DNA from: Coprobacter tertius
Lineage (GTDB): Bacteria > Bacteroidota > Bacteroidia > Bacteroidales > Coprobacteraceae
Reading direction: 5' to 3'
Assembly (NCBI RefSeq): GCF_024330105.1
Contig: NZ_JANDHW010000005.1
Span: forward strand, 62,001-126,000
DNA length: 64,000 nt
Shown here: piece after piece, positions 42,277-52,082 of the stretch
Layout: the number at the start of each line of letters is the position of its first letter
Position numbering within the stretch: the stretch's first letter is position 1
The notes under the pieces: generated by a model
Databases searched by the model: none
Seen by the model: the letters and a program-made list of their open reading frames with translations, nothing else
What the model was told of the DNA's origin: nothing
Made by a program: the position numbers and the translations under genes

Positions 42277-44616
42277 CTATTTATAATCAACATTAAGAAC
42301 ATCTTTTATCAACTTTCCGCTTGTCGCTTCTACAAATACATTTCCCGCAACCGAACCCGTTTTTAATAAAATAGTCGCTATTCCGCCCAATGCCTCCACT
42401 GGGCTATCATCTACAATCGATCCATTTCCTTTTACCTTAAAATATACCCGATCGGAAGCTGTATTCACTAAAGTCCCGTTTTTATCGATAATACGGGCAT
42501 ATACAAAAATAAGGTCATTTTTGCGGGGAGATATACCGCTGGTATCTACACTCAAAGTTATTTTATAAGCCTTTCCGGGTGTAGACACAGAGTCGGAACA
42601 AACTTCTTTACCTTTATAATATCCTCTTGCCGTTAAAGTCCCGGGAGCTTCACATTCAACGTCGAACGTAAAGGGCGGATGTTTTAAAAAGGCAGAAAAA
42701 CGATCCTTATCGGAAGTCTTCTTACCTATTAGCCGATTATCGAGATAAAGAGCCACTTCGTCACAATTACTGAATATTTTTACGCTTTTACTAATTCCGG
42801 GAGTCCAAAATGAAGCTATTTTTATCATAGGTTTCGCAAATACGTTCAGATCCGAAATACTCCTCTGACTTTTAAAGAAATAATATGAAAATTTCGGCAA
42901 CCTACAAATATCCATAATACCTGAATATTCCAAGTCGTTGGCATATCCCCGGTTATAGTCGTACATAACCCAGTAACCGTCGGCAAATGCATTTGTCGTT
43001 AAATTATCATTATGCGCCTCTTGTATATTGGTGGCCTGCTGCAACATTCTTTTCTCTCCACTTTCACGAGGTTGTCGCGAGGTCCGTTCCTCTTCCAACA
43101 AGTCATTCCATTTATTTTGATTAAAACCTGCATTTTGTGCATAATACTCCCAATCTCCGTATTCCGACACGATAAGAGGAATGCAACGGTCAACCTCTTT
43201 TCTATGCTGACGAGCTTCGATGTATATATCGTATTTTCCTTTTATCCATCCGGCCGTATAAGTTCCGGGATCTTCCTCGGTACGTATCGCATTCATTTCC
43301 TTCATAAAATACTCAGGCATTGGCGTCTCGTTTACCGATAATTCCCAACCTAAAATACAAGCATGATTACGATCCCGTCGTATCAATTCCCGAGCCGATC
43401 TCTTCATATAATTTACAAATAAAGAATCTCCGAAGTATTGCCAACCAGGGATGGCATCGAGTACGAATATTCCGAGTTCGTCACAAGCATCTAAAAAAGC
43501 CGGCGAGGGTGGATAATGCGAAGCACGTACATAATCGAAACCGGCTTCTTTTATTTTATATGCGTCACGATATTGAGCGTTATCTGGCACTGCATATCCT
43601 ACGTAAGGATACTCCTGATGTCTATTCACGCCCCTCAAGAATATTTTTTTACCATTCAGATATAATCCTTCCGCTGTTATTTTAATATCCCTGATTCCAA
43701 TCCTTGTCGTATCGCAATCTGCTAAAAAATTACCATCATACAAACCAGTTTTAAGAGTATATAATATCGGTGAATCGGGACTCCATAATGACGGATTCTT
43801 CAACTGCATTTTACATTCAAATATCGTATCGCAACCTGCGTTAATACATCCTCCGTCTTTACCACTCATTACAGCTTTCCCGTTTTCGGAAATGAGCGTA
43901 TGTTTTAAAACAATGTCGGCCGACTTATTTCGCGTATTTATAACATGAGTTTTTATGATCATTTCGGCACTGTTCTCCGATACATTTCCTGAAGTTACGA
44001 TCACCCCACCACTCCCCTTTTTATTTCTACATACAGGATCAACTATATATACTGGCGCTTTTTTAATCAACCATACATCTCTGTAAATTCCTCCATATGT
44101 ATTAAAATCGAGTTCTTTCAGCGGCTTAGGCCCGGTAACAGGATTATCTCTATTATCTAACCTTACAACTAAAGTATTAACGGAATCCGGATGTGCGACG
44201 GATGTAATATCGATAACAAACGGCAAATATCCTCCCAGGTGCTTTTCCAGATGCTTTCCGTTGAGCCATACATCCGCAACATTCATCACCCCTTCAAATT
44301 TCAGGAATATGTTTTTCTCTTCATCCTTTTTATCCAGAAGAAAAGTTTTTCGATAATAACAAATTCCTTGCCACTGGTCGTTCACCACCAATGGCTCGAT
44401 ACGAGGTGTATGCGGTAATGCTACATTCACCGCACCCGGAGGAAAAATTCCCTTAACGATCATCCCTTCATCAACATGAGTTGCGGAATCTACTCTTAAA
44501 AATGTCCAGTCCCGATTTAACGACATGCGTTCGCTATGACACTCCCCGCTCTCCGAACAGGATACCAACAATAATGCAATTAGAATTAGAAGCAATAAAA
44601 AACTATATAATTTCAT
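42277..44616 (-). CDS. Glycoside hydrolase family 2 lipoprotein (beta-galactosidase-like)
   Basis: This is a 779-aa exported glycosidase with signal KLYSFLLLLILIALLLVSC and lipobox Cys near residue 20. The order is sugar-binding jelly-roll (about 25-190), Ig-like domain (about 195-300), TIM barrel (about 300-600) and two C-terminal Ig-like modules. The likely acid/base is the Glu in GWELSVNE and the nucleophile is the Glu in LIVSEYGDW, at family positions. FLRGVNRHQEYPYVG is the usual barrel entrance motif. Specificity (beta-galactoside, glucuronide or other) cannot be fixed from sequence alone. It is transcribed alone. Confidence 0.88.
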   Translation of the reverse strand: MKLYSFLLLLILIALLLVSCSESGECHSERMSLNRDWTFLRVDSATHVDEGMIVKGIFPPGAVNVALPHTPRIEPLVVNDQWQGICYYRKTFLLDKKDEEKNIFLKFEGVMNVADVWLNGKHLEKHLGGYLPFVIDITSVAHPDSVNTLVVRLDNRDNPVTGPKPLKELDFNTYGGIYRDVWLIKKAPVYIVDPVCRNKKGSGGVIVTSGNVSENSAEMIIKTHVINTRNKSADIVLKHTLISENGKAVMSGKDGGCINAGCDTIFECKMQLKNPSLWSPDSPILYTLKTGLYDGNFLADCDTTRIGIRDIKITAEGLYLNGKKIFLRGVNRHQEYPYVGYAVPDNAQYRDAYKIKEAGFDYVRASHYPPSPAFLDACDELGIFVLDAIPGWQYFGDSLFVNYMKRSARELIRRDRNHACILGWELSVNETPMPEYFMKEMNAIRTEEDPGTYTAGWIKGKYDIYIEARQHRKEVDRCIPLIVSEYGDWEYYAQNAGFNQNKWNDLLEEERTSRQPRESGEKRMLQQATNIQEAHNDNLTTNAFADGYWVMYDYNRGYANDLEYSGIMDICRLPKFSYYFFKSQRSISDLNVFAKPMIKIASFWTPGISKSVKIFSNCDEVALYLDNRLIGKKTSDKDRFSAFLKHPPFTFDVECEAPGTLTARGYYKGKEVCSDSVSTPGKAYKITLSVDTSGISPRKNDLIFVYARIIDKNGTLVNTASDRVYFKVKGNGSIVDDSPVEALGGIATILLKTGSVAGNVFVEATSGKLIKDVLNVDYK

Positions 44617-45025
44617 CTATTAATCTAAATTAAAATTAAAGATTTATTTTGATAAATCGTACTTCGTTATATTTTTACGAAAGCCATAAGAAAAATTTAT
44701 TATAAGAAAATTTATTTCTTTTACAAAATTAGAAAAATATTACAGGATTTCATATTTTATCTTTATTTTAATAAAATAAATTGGCTTTTTTGGAAAAACA
44801 AATTATATTAACGGTAAATAAAAATAAACGCAGTTTTTAAATTACACTTTTATAATCACAATATATAGTTTAGGAGGTAATTAAAGAAAAATACTCCAAA
44901 ACACAATAAACAAACCGTTTTTTAACCAACCGTAAGAATATATAAATAATCCGGTGGTGTTTTGTCGGAAACGGAACATAACGGGTAGGACATAAATTAA
45001 ATAGAAAAATTTAATAACGACAACA
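44617..45025. other. AT-rich divergent intergenic region
   Basis: There is no gene. The sequence is extremely AT-rich and separates the GH2 gene (-) from the unknown lipoprotein (+), so it must hold both promoters, but I find no consensus -7/-33 pair with correct spacing. Confidence 0.4.
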
Positions 45026-46306
45026 ATGATATTATTGAAATACTTTAACGTAGGAATTGGTTTACTTACCATTTCGATTTTTATCAGTGGATGTGGAAAT
45101 ATTAAAAAAAATAATATTGAAACGAATAAAAATGATAGCATTACGGTGTTATTAACCAGACAGTTGAATGCAGGATATTATGCTTCCGGAGCAGGTGATA
45201 TAATGTTATATGATATTGACTTACCTGATTTTAAAATTACAGAACAATTAATTTTGGATTCTTTAGAAAAAAGAGGCTTTATAGTACCGACAGACTCATC
45301 TTTTTTGAAACGGATAAAAACCATATTCGGAATCGAGGTGAAAATTGGAGAAATTATACATCTGCACACGAGGAATAATGATGAAGACGTTGTATATAAC
45401 CCCCAAAATCCATTTGGTATCGGTGATGTGATACATATAGATGCCGATAAGAATATCGTTTCAAAGACTTGTTATCTGCCCGATATAATCGACTATAAAA
45501 TTTCATTTCCAGACTTGGCTAAATCAGAAAAAAATATAGATTCCCAACAAATATTAAATAATAAATTTAACGGAGAGGAAAATGATTGGGATGTGCATTT
45601 ATGGAATGAAAAAAAATATTCAGACTTTGATCTGAAGTGGCTATTTCATATCAATCAATATATATCTTACGATAATCTGACAAGTTTCATCTGGTTATCG
45701 GAAAATGTGCCGGATATTTTGAAAAATTTACTTCTAACTTTTAGCTACGATAAAGATGATAGAATCAACAAGTTGGTTCTTGACGATAACAATATCTCTT
45801 TGATTGATAAATTTATCGGTCGCGATAAACACGGTACATTAAAAATCCAAGAAGGTGTTTTACACACCGTCGAGCAGCTTTCAACACCAGATTGTAACAA
45901 ATATTTCGAAATGACGAGTTCATTAGTCGATCTGATGGCATACCATCCGGATACAGAAAGAGACAAACAAAACACCTATCCTTCATTCAACGACCTGACA
46001 CTGCAAGAACGACATCATATAATTGCATATGCCGTAAATACCCTCCAGCCTTTATATGAAAAATATAATGGTGAAGACGGTTACGGTAATTTGGATCAAT
46101 TTAACATCGGAATTGTAGATTGTTTCTGGAATGCTTTTTTCGACGACCATAAACTGCTGTATGATATCGAGACGAATAACTGTTACAATTTGCCTAACCT
46201 GACAAAACTGATTCAGAAGATGAGACAGGATGATCGTCTGATTAATGGAAAAAACGGATCATTGGAACCATGGAACTGGTCGCCGGAAAAATATTTGGAA
46301 GAATAA
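45026..46306 (+). CDS. Hypothetical lipoprotein
   Basis: The 426-aa predicted lipoprotein has a short signal (LKYFNVGIGLLTISIFISGC) with the lipobox Cys near residue 22, then an Asn/Lys-rich linker. I do not recognise a family. The mature protein is mixed alpha/beta, rich in Asp, Asn and Trp/Tyr, with no repeats and no metal motif that stands out. The ending (NGSLEPWNWSPEKYLEE) is clearly protein-like. It lies alone between the GH2 gene and a 320-base gap. It is a real gene judging by length, signal and composition, but of unknown role. Confidence 0.75.
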   Translation: MILLKYFNVGIGLLTISIFISGCGNIKKNNIETNKNDSITVLLTRQLNAGYYASGAGDIMLYDIDLPDFKITEQLILDSLEKRGFIVPTDSSFLKRIKTIFGIEVKIGEIIHLHTRNNDEDVVYNPQNPFGIGDVIHIDADKNIVSKTCYLPDIIDYKISFPDLAKSEKNIDSQQILNNKFNGEENDWDVHLWNEKKYSDFDLKWLFHINQYISYDNLTSFIWLSENVPDILKNLLLTFSYDKDDRINKLVLDDNNISLIDKFIGRDKHGTLKIQEGVLHTVEQLSTPDCNKYFEMTSSLVDLMAYHPDTERDKQNTYPSFNDLTLQERHHIIAYAVNTLQPLYEKYNGEDGYGNLDQFNIGIVDCFWNAFFDDHKLLYDIETNNCYNLPNLTKLIQKMRQDDRLINGKNGSLEPWNWSPEKYLEE

Positions 46307-46626
46307 TAATCATTTATTAAAACGGATACGGAAGCCGGTTTATAAATAGTCTCTTCGCTTCTAGAATGCCTGTTTTCTTGTTAGGCTCTTTACGTTGCTT
46401 GAGGAGATCATCCGCTCTGTTAAGAATCACAAGAGATTATATTTGATGTCTATTATTCAATCTTGTCCTTACTTTCTTTACCCCGTCATTAAAAAAAACG
46501 AGTCATTTTCGCAGCAACGAGATAAGTATAATTACCCGAGGTAACCAATATTAGTAATCGCTTCGTTTCGTTCAAGATGACAAGCGGGATAAAAACTTTT
46601 CCCGTTTGTCATCAACTGTATATATA
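46307..46626. other. Intergenic region with terminator hairpin
   Basis: No gene is visible. The right end contains GATGACAAGCGGGA (46576-46589) pairing with TCCCGTTTGTCATC (46600-46613), a strong hairpin. It follows the minus-strand GDPD stop at 46627 and lies at the end of the convergent lipoprotein transcript, so it may serve both. Confidence 0.65.
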
Positions 46627-47517
46627 TCAATTATGAAGACCTTTTTTCCTCAAATATTCAATTAATTGCGCAGGACGGTCGGTTTGTATCAATTTTGCAC
46701 CTTGTCCTATAACCCATCCCCAACTTTCTTCGGGCTGATTACGTTCTACAGCACGATCATCGTCATGTCCACCACATAACTCGGGCCACATCGTATTAAT
46801 AAATGCTTTTGAACCACTGTCACGCACTTTCCTGATAAGTTGCTGAACTTCGGGACCGTCATTTTTAAAACATAATTCAAAAGCGGCCGGTCTCATATTA
46901 TTCAGGTATCCATCGATTATCATATCCGAGCCGTCGTTATCGATATTTATTACCGGCATAAAAATAACCTTAGCTAGCAAATCCCCGTTTTCGGCCTTTA
47001 CCTGTTCATAAGGTAAAGAGGCCTTCATAACACACTGGTTTACAGTCCCGGTATTTACCATTATTTCATAAGCCTGTTTAAAATATTCGTATCCTTTATC
47101 TACATTTACCATAATTTTACCTTTGCACAGCTGCATGACTTCTTCGAAGGTCGGGATCACATGCGATGTCTTGTGCCCCGCTCCATTACGCAAATTAAAT
47201 TTCCGTAACTCGTTAAGAGTATAATCTTCGGGCTTTCCTTTACCGGTTGTCGTACGATCTATCGTTTTATCATGCATAAGTATCAAATGACCGTCTTTCG
47301 TTCTTTTTAAATCGATCTCAACCATATCTACACCCATATCAATGCAATTCTTTATGGCTTGTAAAGAGTTTTCGGGAGCGTTACGCCAGTCAGCGCGATG
47401 CGCTACCACAAGAACAGGGCTACCCAATAAATTTCCTCGTATTGCCTGCGCAGGTTCTTGTGCGGGCAGAGTACTTACCATTGCAATTAATAACGTTAAC
47501 AGAAAAAACTTTTTCAT
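46627..47517 (-). CDS. Secreted glycerophosphodiester phosphodiesterase
   Basis: This enzyme hydrolyses glycerophosphodiesters such as glycerophosphocholine to glycerol 3-phosphate and an alcohol. The 296-aa protein has a signal peptide (KKFFLLTLLIAMVSTLPAQ) and the GDPD barrel. Catalytic HRADWRNAPENSL gives His, Arg and Glu (about 40-53), DMVEIDLKRTKDG the metal ligands, and LMHDKTIDRTT the second His. The location is periplasmic or surface. It is encoded beside an organophosphate-antiporter-type carrier that could import the product, and next to a SusCD pair. Confidence 0.92.
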   Translation of the reverse strand: MKKFFLLTLLIAMVSTLPAQEPAQAIRGNLLGSPVLVVAHRADWRNAPENSLQAIKNCIDMGVDMVEIDLKRTKDGHLILMHDKTIDRTTTGKGKPEDYTLNELRKFNLRNGAGHKTSHVIPTFEEVMQLCKGKIMVNVDKGYEYFKQAYEIMVNTGTVNQCVMKASLPYEQVKAENGDLLAKVIFMPVINIDNDGSDMIIDGYLNNMRPAAFELCFKNDGPEVQQLIRKVRDSGSKAFINTMWPELCGGHDDDRAVERNQPEESWGWVIGQGAKLIQTDRPAQLIEYLRKKGLHN

Positions 47518-47951
47518 AACTACTACTTTATATATTTATCTAATAAATGATTGTCCCCTCAATGGCTTAATCTTGGCATATATCGAAAAATGTAAGCGGG
47601 AATTTTTTTACCCAATTTATGAATATTATTTACTAAAGAAGAAATTCCATTTATTCATAAAATTAAAAATGTCAATTGATATATATCCGAATAATTTTGA
47701 ACAAAAATAAAAATAAAGTTCGTAATTTTAATCATTATGCATTATAATTATCCCGTTTTTTAAATAAATTCATAATCTATAAAATGAAATATCGACTGAT
47801 AATATAACATATGAAAATCAGATATTTATATTAATTATTATCATTATTATACTCCTATTATTATTAGATATTTACATTATTATCAACATATTAATTAATA
47901 TAATTTTGTCTACATTTGCATTTAAAGAATAAATTTTTATCTATTGAAAAT
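47518..47951. other. Very AT-rich intergenic region
   Basis: No gene is visible. It separates GDPD from the OPA carrier, both on the minus strand. CAAAAATA at 47702-47709 reads TATTTTTG on the minus strand and could be a -7 element for GDPD. TACATTTG near 47911 on the plus strand points at no gene. Confidence 0.4.
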
Positions 47952-49298
47952 TTAAAATTTCGATTTAGCGTTCCATACTAGTGTTGCCAATAATGCGGAA
48001 ATTAAGGCCGACCCTATCCAAAAAACATTTATATACCTAAAATCATATATTTCAGATCCTTCTTCAATTATTTTATACCCTTCAATAAGTACTCCACTCA
48101 TTATATCTTGCAATCCCGCCCCGATATAGCTGGCTATGCCCACTATACCCAGGGCGGCTCCCGATGCATTACGCGGAGCGATATCTACAGCCATTAATCC
48201 GCCCAAGAAACAAATAAGTACACCTATACCCACCCCAAAAAGGATCATAGCTATAACATCGATCCAAAAATGGACCCCGGGTACAAGTAAAAAAAGACAA
48301 AGAGCCAGCACATTAGTTAATCCGAAAATAAGCGCCGGCTTATTACGTTTACCACCGAATAATTTATCTGAAATAAATCCCGAAAATACAGTACCTATAA
48401 TCCCGCATACCGAACTGATAGAGATAATAAAACTCGCATCCAGCATCGAATACCCTTTCTGTGTTTCTAAATAAAATACCCCCCAACTATTTATCGCATA
48501 TCTACTAATATACATAAATGCACTCGAAAGAGCTAATATCCATATCGCCGGCATTTTCAGCACTTTTTTTTGAGCGCTATTGTATTCGTCCGAAGAAGTA
48601 ACGGCTCCTGTCATTTTATTTTCTGACCGATTTAATTCAGGTAATCCCTCACTTTGAGGAGTATCATAAAAGAAACGCCACACGATTAAAGTTCCCAACA
48701 AGCCGACAAGTCCTGCCCCTAAAAATCCATATCGCCACCCGAATACACTTACAATAGACGCCACGCTGATAAAAGTCATCGCTTCACCGATATTGTGACT
48801 GGCACTCCATAATCCATAAAAAGTTCCTCTCTTTTTATCATCGAACCAGCGAGACAAACCCACTACACAAGAAGCTGCTCCCATTGACTGAAACCACCCG
48901 CTTACCCCCCAAAGCACCAAAAACAATATAAACGAATGAGTAAACCCTAAAAATAAATTGACCAATGCGGTCACCAATAGGCCAGTAGTCATAAAACGAT
49001 TTATATTACACCTATCGGCAAGAAAACCGTTCGTAAATTTACCGATAGCATACGTAAAAAAAAGCACCGAACCGATAATCCCCAATTCCGTTTCTGAAAA
49101 TATACCTTCTTCAACTATAGGCTTTTTTACAACATTCAAGCTTAAACGGCAAACATAATATGTACCATAACCTATGGTAGCAGAAAGAAACGTAGACCAC
49201 TGGAGTAGATTTGCCCGATGTTTCTTTTCAGATACAGTTTCGGTATTACAAAGTTTCGGAGATGAAACTCTGTAGAAATTTATTAAAGCTTTCAGCAT
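47952..49298 (-). CDS. Organophosphate:phosphate antiporter family transporter (GlpT/UhpT-like)
   Basis: This is a 448-aa MFS carrier of the inner membrane with about twelve membrane segments. GYGTYYVCRLSLNVVKKPIVEEG, SVLFFTYAIGKFTNGFLADRCN and YGLWSASHNIGEA match the OPA family (GlpT, UhpT, UhpC), which exchange phosphate for glycerol 3-phosphate or sugar phosphates. It is encoded upstream of the GDPD gene and downstream of the SusCD-MBL-NHL block, which makes glycerol 3-phosphate or a glycerophosphodiester the most likely substrate. That choice is inference from context. Confidence 0.87.
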   Translation of the reverse strand: MLKALINFYRVSSPKLCNTETVSEKKHRANLLQWSTFLSATIGYGTYYVCRLSLNVVKKPIVEEGIFSETELGIIGSVLFFTYAIGKFTNGFLADRCNINRFMTTGLLVTALVNLFLGFTHSFILFLVLWGVSGWFQSMGAASCVVGLSRWFDDKKRGTFYGLWSASHNIGEAMTFISVASIVSVFGWRYGFLGAGLVGLLGTLIVWRFFYDTPQSEGLPELNRSENKMTGAVTSSDEYNSAQKKVLKMPAIWILALSSAFMYISRYAINSWGVFYLETQKGYSMLDASFIISISSVCGIIGTVFSGFISDKLFGGKRNKPALIFGLTNVLALCLFLLVPGVHFWIDVIAMILFGVGIGVLICFLGGLMAVDIAPRNASGAALGIVGIASYIGAGLQDIMSGVLIEGYKIIEEGSEIYDFRYINVFWIGSALISALLATLVWNAKSKF

Positions 49299-49455
49299 AT
49301 TTATTTACTTTATTATTGTAAAGATTTTTTGTCTCAGACAAATTATGATCGAACCGATTGGCATCAAATCCAATCCTTGTTTCAAGATACAATCTATCAG
49401 CCGTTTAATCATTTTCGTATTTTATGCGTGACTCGGCCTATAAAGAATTAATAAA

Positions 49456-50793
49456 TTATTGCCCCGAAGATTCTTCTATTTTACGAATAGCATAATTTGA
49501 ATAATCCGCTACATATAACGCGTCATCCGGCCCGAACTGAAGACCTTCCGGGTTATTAAACTCCGCTTGTGAAGCAATACCATCGACCATTCCCGCTTTA
49601 TTATATACACCTGCATAGGTCGAAACGTCACCTTCGGGAGTTATAACTCTGATGCAATGATTTCCCCTGTCGGCTACATACAAATTGCCCTCTTGGTCGA
49701 TATCCGCCTGACAAGGATCGCTGAATTTGGCATCGTTACCCATACCATCGGCATACCCCTTTATCCCAAATGATCCGGCAAATAGTTTAACATCACTAAA
49801 ATTACCGGTAACTAAATCATACTTTGCCTTATATATTACATGATTTTTTCGGGAAACGATATATACCGTCGTACCCGATTCATCAAATACGATACTGTTA
49901 ATATTCCCCTTGGAAGCGATACCCCCTTTGTCATCCGGAAGCTGAAACATTGAAGCAAAGCCAGTATTCTCATCGTATTTATATATCCAAGACCCCGAAT
50001 GATAACCCATAAAAACAGTACCGCTTATAGGATGTACTTTTACCGAAGTAACACCGCTTTGCTCCGATAAAGAAATCAAATTATCATATTCTTCACCATT
50101 TTTTGTCATCGTTCCAAATCCCATTGTGCCTCTCGCATCATTGTCATTAACAATGTACATGGTATTTCCATCCAAAGAAAAATCGATAGCCCGTATGCGC
50201 TGTACCAATTCGCTATCAGAAGCTTTCAACAGAGTCGTTAATCGATTATCTTTTACTCTCCGGATACAAGCCATATCGTTAATTTCGGCATTACCATCTT
50301 CAACAATATATAACGCATTATCTTTCCCCCATATTAAATAACGTGGTTTGGATAGCGTAGCGACAGAAAGTTCACCATCTGTTTCACCCTCTTCTTTTCC
50401 ACCCAAAAACGTAGATACTAATTGATTGGATATATAAGTAAATTCTGTGTCATAAATTAAAACTTGTGCATCAGGCCTCTCCCCCAAAATGATTCTGACA
50501 AGACCCGAACTCATTCCTTTCTGCACTTCAGCGGTAATAATTTCATTCGATACACTTTTAACCAAAGCTTCCTTTCCGTTAATCGTTACTTTAACACGAT
50601 TAATATCCGTTCCGAAATTATACCCGTTCAGAGTAAGCAGTGTACTTCTTCCTCCTGTTACAGGAGAATATTCTGTAACTCCCGCCTTCATATTTTTCGC
50701 TTGATCATTATCGTTACATGCATAAAACGCCGCAACCATTATAAGCAACGTCACCCATAAACTACTTTTATTTAAAAGATCTTTTGTATTCAT
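49456..50793 (-). CDS. IPT/TIG-domain NHL-repeat lipoprotein
   Basis: The 445-aa surface-type protein has a signal ending in a lipobox-like cysteine (LIMVAAFYAC, about residue 26), then an IPT/TIG Ig-like domain (about 40-125: SPVTGGRSTLLTLNGYNFGTD). A six-bladed NHL beta-propeller follows, with repeats such as NLYVADRGNHCIRVI and ALYVADYSNYAIRKI. Proteins of this layout take the SusE/SusF position in many Bacteroidales nutrient loci and bind ligand at the cell surface. It is the fourth gene of the minus-strand SusC-SusD-MBL-NHL series. Confidence 0.87.
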   Translation of the reverse strand: MNTKDLLNKSSLWVTLLIMVAAFYACNDNDQAKNMKAGVTEYSPVTGGRSTLLTLNGYNFGTDINRVKVTINGKEALVKSVSNEIITAEVQKGMSSGLVRIILGERPDAQVLIYDTEFTYISNQLVSTFLGGKEEGETDGELSVATLSKPRYLIWGKDNALYIVEDGNAEINDMACIRRVKDNRLTTLLKASDSELVQRIRAIDFSLDGNTMYIVNDNDARGTMGFGTMTKNGEEYDNLISLSEQSGVTSVKVHPISGTVFMGYHSGSWIYKYDENTGFASMFQLPDDKGGIASKGNINSIVFDESGTTVYIVSRKNHVIYKAKYDLVTGNFSDVKLFAGSFGIKGYADGMGNDAKFSDPCQADIDQEGNLYVADRGNHCIRVITPEGDVSTYAGVYNKAGMVDGIASQAEFNNPEGLQFGPDDALYVADYSNYAIRKIEESSGQ

Positions 50794-50834
50794 CCGATAT
50801 CTATTTTAATATTAAACTTTCTGTTTTTCATATT

Positions 50835-52082
50835 TCAAATATTATGATCCAAACCATTTTTACATACATAGGGACCGTAAATTCGCTTTATTTTTCGTTT
50901 TGTATTACTATCATCTAAGATATAGATATAATATTGCTCACCATCGGGTAATACCCGAATGACAATGTGCCCTTTCCTACTTTTCATTTTTTTTACATTC
51001 TTTCCAATAACTATTTTGGCAGCATCATGGAGATTAGTGGTAAATACATCTCTTTTCCCTTTATATAGTTGTTTAGAAAGCATTCTTTCCAAAGTTGAAT
51101 GGTCGGGATGAAGAGCATCGCTTGCCTGTATAATAAATACGCGAGGAGACAAGGTTGAAACAAATAAATCATTTGTCGCATCACTATATCCATGATGATC
51201 GACACAACAAACTTCGATAGATCCGATTACCGGAGCCATTTGGGTCTCCACATCATGAAACGATGCCCTACCCGGTTTAGGATATCCTGTCACATCACCA
51301 CCCGTATAATATGTAAAATTCCCATAACTAATCTTCAATGCGCAACTTAATGTGTTTTCTTTGGGAATATCATACTTTTGCAACTGGCCAAAATCAGGGA
51401 ACAGATATCTTATTTCATCTCCTTTACCGGTCCATAACCAACCATTGGCATATAGATTTTGTACTTTGAACTTCCCGTCATAACTAACCGAATCATATAG
51501 TAATTTGAACTGATTATCTGCCCCCGGCTTAAACTTTTCAAGTTTTATTTTGCATTTAGTGAAATGAAGAAAATTAAAATAGTTCTTTAACATCTTATCC
51601 TCTTTATTCACTAAAAAGTCATAATCGGGGAAACCCCTATCCACCAATTTGCCAACCGGCAGATTTTCTGCCACCGTAATCATACCGGTATCATAGTACC
51701 TGCCCGAAGCATTTTTTGATTTAAGCACACCTCCCATATGATCACTATGGAAATGTGTGATTAATGCATAATCCAAACCTTTGTGTCGGGCAGGCATCAT
51801 ATTCTTAATATAATCCACAATCCATTCTCCGGGCGCCTTGTTATCGTTCGGTTTAGGAGGAACATGCCGGGGAGAATCGGCATTATTTTCACCCGCATCG
51901 ACCAACATAGTAGTACCATCGGGAAAAATAATATATGCGCATTCACCGCAACCTGTATTTATATGATGAATATACATATAACCCTTTTCCCAGATGGGTA
52001 ATGTATCTCCTACTTTTTGCGCATACGGCCGAAGGTACAAAAAGCATAAGAACCACAGTATTATATATATCTTGTATTTCAT
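50835..52082 (-). CDS. Secreted metallo-beta-lactamase-fold hydrolase
   Basis: The 415-aa exported MBL-fold enzyme has a signal peptide (KIYIILWFLCFLYLRPYA). The metal-site motif THFHSDHMGG is near residue 120 and a second histidine lies in CVDHHGYSD. The N-terminal part contains YMYIHHINTGCGECAYIIFPDGTTMLVDAG. The layout resembles ComEC/Rec2-type phosphodiesterase MBLs, which fits cleavage of a phosphodiester in this locus. It starts directly at the base before the susD stop, so the genes are translationally close. The true substrate is unknown. Confidence 0.87.
   Translation of the reverse strand: MKYKIYIILWFLCFLYLRPYAQKVGDTLPIWEKGYMYIHHINTGCGECAYIIFPDGTTMLVDAGENNADSPRHVPPKPNDNKAPGEWIVDYIKNMMPARHKGLDYALITHFHSDHMGGVLKSKNASGRYYDTGMITVAENLPVGKLVDRGFPDYDFLVNKEDKMLKNYFNFLHFTKCKIKLEKFKPGADNQFKLLYDSVSYDGKFKVQNLYANGWLWTGKGDEIRYLFPDFGQLQKYDIPKENTLSCALKISYGNFTYYTGGDVTGYPKPGRASFHDVETQMAPVIGSIEVCCVDHHGYSDATNDLFVSTLSPRVFIIQASDALHPDHSTLERMLSKQLYKGKRDVFTTNLHDAAKIVIGKNVKKMKSRKGHIVIRVLPDGEQYYIYILDDSNTKRKIKRIYGPYVCKNGLDHNI

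Noticed and set aside
47903-47918. A plus-strand TACATTTG promoter-like site
   Set aside because: It matches the -7 consensus but points into the 3' end of a minus-strand gene with no plus-strand gene behind it and no -33 element. It was kept only as a note in the intergenic entry.
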